NCBI GenBank assembly: GCA_964529155.1
Contig: CAZGVV010000066.1
Coordinates: forward strand, 1 to 10,150
DNA: 10,150 nt
Direction of reading: 5' to 3'
From: CAZGVV01 sp964529155
GTDB lineage: Bacteria > Pseudomonadota > Alphaproteobacteria > Rickettsiales > SXRF01
Part shown: in pieces, positions 5,031 to 10,150 of the stretch
Position numbering within the stretch: position 1 is the stretch's first letter
Layout: the number at the start of each line of letters is the position of its first letter
Made by a program: the position numbers and the translations under genes
The notes under the pieces: generated by a model
Database searches by the model: none
Told to the model about the DNA's origin: nothing
The model's input: only the letters and a program-made list of their open reading frames with translations

Positions 5031-7337
5031 GTGGCGACGAAAAATCGGCAAGAATTTGATGAAAAGACGCATAAGAAGCGCTTAAACACGCCTGCGCGGA
5101 CCGCGCTTTACCTATCCCTGGTTACCACCAGCTTACTGGCAACAAACGTTTTTTCCTGGTTTCAAAGCAAAGACATAGACCGTGCAACTGCCGACGAGAA
5201 AACAGTCGGCGCAGCTACTTACCCAGATTTTTTAGTAGAAACGACAGTCAGCACTATTTTACACAGCATCGGCATTCCGAGTGCAGAAGCCGCGAAATCC
5301 ATAGCCCCGCCAGGCCAGCCCGTAAACCCAGCCGACACAACTTCGCCGCCCCCGGGATCCTCTGATAATACGCATTTAGTGCAGCAACCTGCTGCCCCCT
5401 ATCCCGGACCTTCATATCCTGAACCCTATTCTTCCACGCCGGAATATGCCGCGCCTGGGCCTTATAATTCAGCACCCAACCCGAATTTTCCACCAACGAA
5501 TGACCCAACCAATCCAAGAATAGGACCGGAGGGCTATTATCCTCCCGAGGAAGACCCAACCAATCCGAGAACAGGACCGGAGGGCTATTACCCTCCTGAG
5601 AAGGACCCGACCAATCCGAGAACAGACCCGGAGCCAGCTCCTGCTACGCCTGGCCCGTATAATCCAACACCGGAGTATCCAACACCGGAATATCCAACAC
5701 CGGAATATCCAACACCGGAATATCCAACACCGGAATACCCAACGCCAGAGTACCCAACACCGGAGTATCCAACACCGGAATATCCAACACCGGAATACCC
5801 AACGCCAGAGTACCCAACGCCAGAGTACCCAACGCCAGAGTACCCAACACCGGAATATCCAACACCGGAGTACCCAACACCGGAGTACCCAACACCGGAG
5901 TACCCAACGCCAGAGTACCCAACACCGGAATATCCAACACCGGAGTATCCAACACCGGAACCTACTTCTTCGCCGTCTTACAGCCCTTCGTACTCGCCTT
6001 CCTATAGCCCTTCCTATAGCCCCTCTTATTCTCCCTCCCAAGAGCCGAACTGCCAAGAGCCAAAACCGCCACCAGAGCCATGCCCACCGCCTTCTACTGA
6101 ACCACCGGGGGGGGGCGCTTCTCCGGGCGCCGCGCCGGAACCGAAAATGCCCAACCCCACACCCAGCCCGGGGCCGCCGCCGGTATGGTGGTTTATCAGC
6201 CATTTGCCGGACCCCGTGCCGGTTGATTCATTGCCGCCGGATAATTATTACCGGGATTTGTGTGTTGCCACGATGCCAATTCCGTTGTTGGGATTTGATC
6301 CCTATACCGGAAGCGTTCCCTTCAAGACCGCGGAACAAGGTTTCAAATTAGCCGGTGAAGTGATTGGCGCAAAACCGCTCTTCCTCACGGATGCCCAGCA
6401 ACGCTGGCGCAATTGCATGCCCATGAAGAACACGCCGGTAAATCCACTCACGGCGTATAAAAGCGATGCCAATTATGCCTTCGCCTGGTTTACCAATGTC
6501 GGGAATTACAACAAACCTGCCGACATCAAAGACAAGCTGCGCAAAATTTACAATAACAGCGACGACAACACGCGCTCGTTCTATTCCATGTTTAACAGCT
6601 CGCTTTACTGCAAATCGATGCTGCGTCCACTTTACGGCCTGGGGGACGATATGACCGCCATGGCCGCTGCAACCTATCACCGCTCTGAGGCGGAGAATTG
6701 CTACGATCAATATATTACGCAACGCATTACACGCCCCTGGCACGGCTTTGAACTGGCCGGAAGCGTGCTGGCAAAATACCTGCCCTTTGCAACGCCTGAG
6801 CCTGCAGGAAATGCCCCTTATCCGCCCGCTACGGAGGCAGAAAATAATGCCGTTAAAAACCTGATGGGCCTTTATTGCCAACCCCTAATGGCCGGAGATC
6901 AATCCCAGCAATTCTACGCTGGGAAATTGGATTTCAGCCAAGCGGGCTATGCGGAAGTCGTATCCAGCAACAACCCGCTGATCAATGAAAACGAATACCA
7001 TTTCAGCGATAACGCTGCTTCAGCCTGGCAATCGACGCTGTATAGCGGCTCATCTTTTTATGCCATGGCGCTGGTAGGAAGCAGCGTTGCATTGCCCTTC
7101 CCATTCCCCACGGTTGATTTGCCCTGCCTGGCGGAAAAAAATGATGCTAATTTGCCTATTAATGTCTACCCGTATTCTACGCCACAAGACCCTAATCCGC
7201 CGACAAAAACGCCTATCCCCCCCACCCCACCGGGCGTGCCGCCACAAACCCCGCCCGATGGGGGTGAGGAACCGCCTACCAGTTCTCCCGAACCGGCGAA
7301 AGGAGGGTGTAATAATGCCAATGCTCCGAAATTATAG
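5031..7337 (+). CDS. repeat-rich exported or membrane-anchored protein
   Basis: I do not recognise the family. The 768-residue product starts with a basic cytoplasmic-type segment, then one hydrophobic segment (about 22-44), which may be a signal anchor or a cleaved signal. Repeat blocks follow: a 17-residue repeat (158-201), twenty PTPE(Y) units (212-310) and SPSY units (314-337), then a Pro/Gly-rich linker containing a G9 homopolymer at residue 360. A globular region (about 386-705) has six Cys and many aromatics, starting at WWFISHLPDP. The tail (712-757) is Pro-rich and the protein ends near a final Cys. GTG at 5031 is preferred: AGAGGG lies 8 nt upstream, whereas the GTG at 5022 (three extra residues) overlaps that site. 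The stop overlaps the next gene by 23 bp. The layout resembles an envelope-spanning Pro-rich spacer carrying an outer domain; this role is inferred. Confidence 0.8.
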   Translation: MATKNRQEFDEKTHKKRLNTPARTALYLSLVTTSLLATNVFSWFQSKDIDRATADEKTVGAATYPDFLVETTVSTILHSIGIPSAEAAKSIAPPGQPVNPADTTSPPPGSSDNTHLVQQPAAPYPGPSYPEPYSSTPEYAAPGPYNSAPNPNFPPTNDPTNPRIGPEGYYPPEEDPTNPRTGPEGYYPPEKDPTNPRTDPEPAPATPGPYNPTPEYPTPEYPTPEYPTPEYPTPEYPTPEYPTPEYPTPEYPTPEYPTPEYPTPEYPTPEYPTPEYPTPEYPTPEYPTPEYPTPEYPTPEYPTPEYPTPEPTSSPSYSPSYSPSYSPSYSPSYSPSQEPNCQEPKPPPEPCPPPSTEPPGGGASPGAAPEPKMPNPTPSPGPPPVWWFISHLPDPVPVDSLPPDNYYRDLCVATMPIPLLGFDPYTGSVPFKTAEQGFKLAGEVIGAKPLFLTDAQQRWRNCMPMKNTPVNPLTAYKSDANYAFAWFTNVGNYNKPADIKDKLRKIYNNSDDNTRSFYSMFNSSLYCKSMLRPLYGLGDDMTAMAAATYHRSEAENCYDQYITQRITRPWHGFELAGSVLAKYLPFATPEPAGNAPYPPATEAENNAVKNLMGLYCQPLMAGDQSQQFYAGKLDFSQAGYAEVVSSNNPLINENEYHFSDNAASAWQSTLYSGSSFYAMALVGSSVALPFPFPTVDLPCLAEKNDANLPINVYPYSTPQDPNPPTKTPIPPTPPGVPPQTPPDGGEEPPTSSPEPAKGGCNNANAPKL
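5502..5633 (+). repeat. 51-bp tandem repeat, about 2.6 copies
   Basis: Copies start at 5502, 5553 and 5604. Each full copy encodes DPTNPR(I/T)GPEGYYPPE(E/K). The third copy is partial and changes GPEG to DPEP. Copies differ mostly at third codon positions, for example CCA/CCG and TAT/TAC, so the duplication is not brand new. Confidence 0.9.
5664..5960 (+). repeat. 15-bp tandem repeat encoding PTPEY, 19.8 copies
   Basis: Twenty in-frame units occur; the last lacks its Tyr codon. Five synonymous DNA versions are present: CCAACACCGGAGTAT (A), CCAACACCGGAATAT (B), CCAACACCGGAATAC (C), CCAACGCCAGAGTAC (D) and CCAACACCGGAGTAC (E). Their order is ABBBCD ABCDDD BEEED BA plus the partial unit. All amino-acid units are identical; every difference is synonymous. 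Confidence 0.97.
5970..6041 (+). repeat. degenerate 12-bp repeat encoding SPSY
   Basis: Five SPSY units are followed by SPSQ. Serine codons vary freely (AGC, TCG, TCT, TCC), so the DNA repeat is much less exact than the protein repeat. This points to an older array, or to selection on the peptide rather than recent copying. Confidence 0.85.
6107..6115 (+). repeat. G9 homopolymer inside the coding sequence
   Basis: Nine consecutive G span the codons for PGGG after the repeat blocks. Losing one G would give a TAG at 6349-6351; gaining one would give a TGA at 6224-6226. Either change removes almost all of the globular region. Such tracts are typical slippage sites for phase variation, though variation here is not shown. 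Confidence 0.9.
7304..7314 (+). promoter_or_regulatory. strong ribosome site that sets the downstream start
   Basis: GGAGG (7302-7306 region, in AAAGGAGGGTGT) lies about 8 nt before the ATG at 7315 and sits inside the last codons of the upstream gene. It fixes the start of the 902-residue protein just before a signal peptide and implies translational coupling across the 23-bp overlap. Confidence 0.75.
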
Positions 7338-10023
7338 GCACGCGTTTAGCATAATAATGGCGGTCGCTTTAGGCGCAGGGGTAATGCTTGCGCTCACACC
7401 TGACGCCTCTGCTTTGCAGGACGGCCGACGGCTGCAATTCAACGTACGTGCCTTCACCAGTATGGCGGGCGCGGGTGCGGCATGGGGTTCCTGTACAGCA
7501 ACCGTGCCGATTCCTTCGGATTATTACGTAACGCCACAGATTAATCAGGACGCAAAATGGTGCCCGGCCGTCCAGCGGATTTATGACCCCACCACGCCTT
7601 TTTCACCTCGCCAATACATTGCAAGCTACGGCTTTAACGGCGTTACGCACGCCACGGGTATTCTTTTCGCTACTATTCACACCGATGATGGCCCGCGTAG
7701 CCTGTATTATGATTTGCGTGGCACAGACCGGTACTATTCCTGGGCTACCGCACAACAGCTAAGCTTCCCTGGCTCACAGCCACCAAGCTCCAGCACCAGC
7801 TCCAGTTCCAGCACCAGTTCAGGCGGCGGACCGCCAGGCGGGGGAAGCAGCAGCGGTTCTGACAGTTGCGCCGCCACACCCACCAGCAGCACATCTACCA
7901 CAAGCAGCGGCGGCGGCACTCTACCTCCACCCGGCGGCGGCACGAGCAGTACGAGCAGTAGCGGCGGGCAATGCTCACAAACCGTTTCAGGGTACACGAT
8001 GTACGACCAATTGCCGCCCGCCTATCAGGCGGCATTTCCTGTCGTGCAATGCGGCGCGGTACCGGTAGATTTAATGGATTTCCCTGACACGCGCCTGCAA
8101 TCCTTTGATATTTGCATGTCCCAACGCATTGCGCTGAATTACCAGGCATTTTCATTGTGGATATTAAATAACGGCGCTGTTCAGGCCAATATTAAAACCT
8201 GGAAAGACTGGATAAAAGACTATCTCAAATGGACAGACAAACACATCTACCCGGAAGAATATGGCTTATCGCCGCTTCCACCTTTTTATCCTCCCTGCGC
8301 CACACGGTATTTTGATCAGGATTACGGGTGCCCGGCCACGCTTACCATTCAACAATGCTGCAGCATCATCACCAAGCCTATTGTGCCGATGAACGCGCTC
8401 AAAATCGTCCCCGATACCGACGTGGTGGCAACCATGGAAAAGAAAGACCTGGCGCCGATTTTTGAACAGCCTTTGGCACCGAATGTTAGCAATAACGGCA
8501 AATTATCTGAAAATTTTTTACTCAACTGGGATTACCACCGCCAGGACATGGCCGCGGTGGAGCAGCTGCATAAACAGATTCAGAAAAATTATGTCCAAAA
8601 AAATCCCGTGCCGGATGATTTTTATTTCGCGTCTAATGATTACACCTGCACCAACCCTACGTCAGAAACCGGCTATTCCCGCATGTTCTGTGACCCGTTC
8701 AACGGCCGGTTCGTTGGCGCTTACATGCCATATGTACGCCATTGGGATACGGGCACGGAAAGCTTTATGCCACGTAAATACGGCAGCTTCCTTAATACCC
8801 TGCCGACTTATGACATCATTGTAGGGGTTGGCCGCGAAGGCGTTACCAAACAACAGGCCAAATATGCCCAGTCCCTTGCCGCCTGGGCGAACCGGCCGAT
8901 TTGGGAACAGGAATGGCTCAAAAAGAGCGGGGAATCAGACAATGGACGCTTAGTAGAAATGGGGCGTTACGGCGGCTGGGCGGAGCTGAAAGGCGACCAG
9001 GCCATGTCCATGCATTATTACAACCTCATGTGCCTGCCACAGAATGAAAAGCTCTTCAAACCCTTCGACGCGGACAATTTCGCACTCTCTAAAGCAGGAA
9101 CCTATTTTTCCAGCCCCGCCGGGAAAGTATGGCCGTGGCCGCTGGGCTGGCGTGGCTACGGCGCGGAGAGCTTTTCACGTAATGGCGCAAGCCCTCTGGG
9201 CTTTCCCTCACTGTATGGCAATGGCGGCTTTATCGGGCTGGACTATGCCCAGCGCGGAGATATCATTGTATTGAATTTCCCCACTCCCAGCGGCAATTAC
9301 ACCCGCACCTATTTTGTCACCCTGCAAGCGACTCACCCCTGGCGCGCTGCCGGATTTACGCCGGATTATTTGCATGTGGTGTCCTGGAATAACGGCAAAT
9401 TCCCCACCTCCACCGGCATTACCGACCAACTGGGCGTTGGCCCTGAATTCATGATGTTCAAAGGCACCACCAACAATCCGCTCTTAAATGCCAGCATCCT
9501 GCGCTATGCAAATAAAGGTAGCGCCGCCACGGTGTTTGGCACCTCGCTGATGCGCGAACCTTCCTGCATCGACCCTAATTACAGCGAATGCGTCGTGCCG
9601 GATAGTGTGTGGAACAGCGCCATTGTGTTCCGCCCATCCATTGCCATCAACAAATGCCCGCTACCAGAATTGGCCGATACCTATAGCGGCGGCGGCGCCA
9701 ACGTGATTGACCATTTAAAAACCGATAAATACCAGAAATTCCTGGGCGGCTACGCCGCCGGCCTGTTCGGCTATTGCATGAATGCCGGCTACGACCCGCC
9801 ACTGGCATGGCGCCGTGAAGGCACGGCGGGTGATTTCGGCGGCGCTGGCACGGGCGCAACCAATTTCATGGTCTCCTGCCCGGCCGGTATACCGAATAAA
9901 ATCAACATTCTCGGCTTCGAAATACCCGAGCCGAAATGGTTAGGCGGCCCAGATGGCGCATGGGGATCCTGCGGCAACGGCGGCACCCGGGCTAAAAAGG
10001 CATTGCCGGACGTAAGCCGTTGA
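7315..10023 (+). CDS. large secreted Cys-rich protein, family not recognised
   Basis: The 902-residue product opens with a classical Sec signal peptide: basic n-region, hydrophobic core about 10-27, likely cleavage after ASA (A33). A first Cys-containing domain (34-157) is joined by a Ser/Gly-rich linker (158-218) to a long region with about 15 further Cys, including the pair QQCC. The even oxidised-looking Cys spread fits disulphides outside the cytoplasm. Near the C-terminus, RGDIIVLN (647-654) and LHVVSWNNGKF (686-696) faintly resemble the second half of NlpC/P60 or CHAP domains. The nearest upstream Cys in that region is C573, and no standard catalytic motif surrounds it. The motif AWGSC occurs near both ends. 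The ATG at 7315 is set by AGGAGG and the signal peptide; the open frame back to 7087 lies inside the upstream gene and is not used. Function unknown; probably secreted with its partner. Confidence 0.8.
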   Translation: MPMLRNYRHAFSIIMAVALGAGVMLALTPDASALQDGRRLQFNVRAFTSMAGAGAAWGSCTATVPIPSDYYVTPQINQDAKWCPAVQRIYDPTTPFSPRQYIASYGFNGVTHATGILFATIHTDDGPRSLYYDLRGTDRYYSWATAQQLSFPGSQPPSSSTSSSSSTSSGGGPPGGGSSSGSDSCAATPTSSTSTTSSGGGTLPPPGGGTSSTSSSGGQCSQTVSGYTMYDQLPPAYQAAFPVVQCGAVPVDLMDFPDTRLQSFDICMSQRIALNYQAFSLWILNNGAVQANIKTWKDWIKDYLKWTDKHIYPEEYGLSPLPPFYPPCATRYFDQDYGCPATLTIQQCCSIITKPIVPMNALKIVPDTDVVATMEKKDLAPIFEQPLAPNVSNNGKLSENFLLNWDYHRQDMAAVEQLHKQIQKNYVQKNPVPDDFYFASNDYTCTNPTSETGYSRMFCDPFNGRFVGAYMPYVRHWDTGTESFMPRKYGSFLNTLPTYDIIVGVGREGVTKQQAKYAQSLAAWANRPIWEQEWLKKSGESDNGRLVEMGRYGGWAELKGDQAMSMHYYNLMCLPQNEKLFKPFDADNFALSKAGTYFSSPAGKVWPWPLGWRGYGAESFSRNGASPLGFPSLYGNGGFIGLDYAQRGDIIVLNFPTPSGNYTRTYFVTLQATHPWRAAGFTPDYLHVVSWNNGKFPTSTGITDQLGVGPEFMMFKGTTNNPLLNASILRYANKGSAATVFGTSLMREPSCIDPNYSECVVPDSVWNSAIVFRPSIAINKCPLPELADTYSGGGANVIDHLKTDKYQKFLGGYAAGLFGYCMNAGYDPPLAWRREGTAGDFGGAGTGATNFMVSCPAGIPNKINILGFEIPEPKWLGGPDGAWGSCGNGGTRAKKALPDVSR
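7786..7968 (+). repeat. Ser/Gly/Thr-rich low-complexity linker
   Basis: The stretch encodes residues 158-218, almost only Ser, Thr, Gly and Pro, built from AGC/TCC runs and three GGCGGCGGC-like blocks. It joins two Cys-containing regions and looks like a flexible, exported interdomain linker. One Cys lies inside it. Confidence 0.85.
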
Positions 10024-10150
10024 GAGGCGATATTCACAAGACCTTATCGGCTTGATGATGCCGTTTAATCCAACCTATTGGCTATGATGTAAAAGTACGC
10101 TTACGTTCAAACCTTTGTATGAGTTACTCGGCACAACAAATATCAACCAA
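10024..10150. other. downstream non-coding edge
   Basis: No convincing gene is seen. CGGC/GCCG with an 8-nt loop (about 10049-10064) followed by TTT could be a weak terminator of the two-gene unit. An ATG at 10119 opens a frame (MSYSAQQIST) that runs off the window; it lacks a ribosome site and may or may not be the next gene. Confidence 0.3.

Noticed and set aside
5012..5059. Fifteen-codon open frame with AAGGG just upstream, overlapping the start of the repeat-rich gene.
   Set aside because: The ribosome site is only 3 nt from the ATG and the peptide is featureless. A leader role cannot be supported.
5664..5960. Regular repeats that could be taken for a CRISPR array.
   Set aside because: Units are 15 bp, directly adjacent without unique spacers, and in frame with the protein.
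5970..6041. SPSY repeats as an RNA polymerase II CTD-like heptad.
   Set aside because: The unit is four residues and lacks the YSPTSPS order; the resemblance is only in composition.
5469..6203. Long minus-strand open frame rich in Arg, Trp and Cys opposite the PTPEY array (and a second one at 5644-5955).
   Set aside because: It exists only because the 15-bp repeat lacks stops in other frames. It has a monotonous composition, no ribosome site and no family resemblance.
7087..7314. Upstream 76-codon extension of the 902-residue secreted protein.
   Set aside because: It lies wholly inside the preceding gene, is out of its frame, and would bury a good signal peptide. AGGAGG sits just before the ATG at 7315.

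Overview
The window looks like chromosomal DNA of an alphaproteobacterium of middling GC content. Indicators are a DUF2610-type protein, which I associate with Rickettsiales and other deep alphaproteobacterial lineages, plus DUF983, VIT/CCC1 and DUF1993 proteins. This placement is inference from families recalled from memory; no rRNA or other phylogenetic marker is present.

Layout. Positions 175-684 (+) encode a DUF1993 protein, convergent with a two-gene minus-strand operon: a DUF983 zinc-ribbon membrane protein (1427-1798) followed by a VIT/CCC1-type metal transporter (700-1404). Divergent from that operon is a 73-residue PhnA/YjdM C-terminal-domain protein (1922-2143). Its stop codon and the stop of the convergent minus-strand gene are separated by 58 bp that is almost entirely one long imperfect hairpin (2147-2201). 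Next is a minus-strand operon read in the order DUF2610 protein (4574-4855), a 625-residue unrecognised cytoplasmic protein with an Arg-rich patch (2672-4549), and a small protein with two membrane segments (2202-2651).

The right half (5031-10023, +) is the most unusual part. Two large genes overlap by 23 bp and are probably translationally coupled. The first encodes a 768-residue membrane-anchored or exported protein. It has three consecutive repeat blocks: a 17-residue repeat, twenty PTPE(Y) units, and SPSY units. A nine-G homopolymer follows, then a Cys-containing globular region and a Pro-rich tail. The second encodes a 902-residue, signal-peptide-bearing, Cys-rich protein with a Ser/Gly-rich linker and a C-terminal segment faintly resembling the GD...HV half of NlpC/P60 or CHAP peptidases. 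I recognise neither as a named family. Together they look like a two-gene secreted or cell-envelope system. The repeats and G-tract suggest the first gene can vary in length and possibly switch on and off.

No rRNA, tRNA, transposase, phage gene or CRISPR array was seen. The remaining non-coding stretches are short (all under 180 bp).
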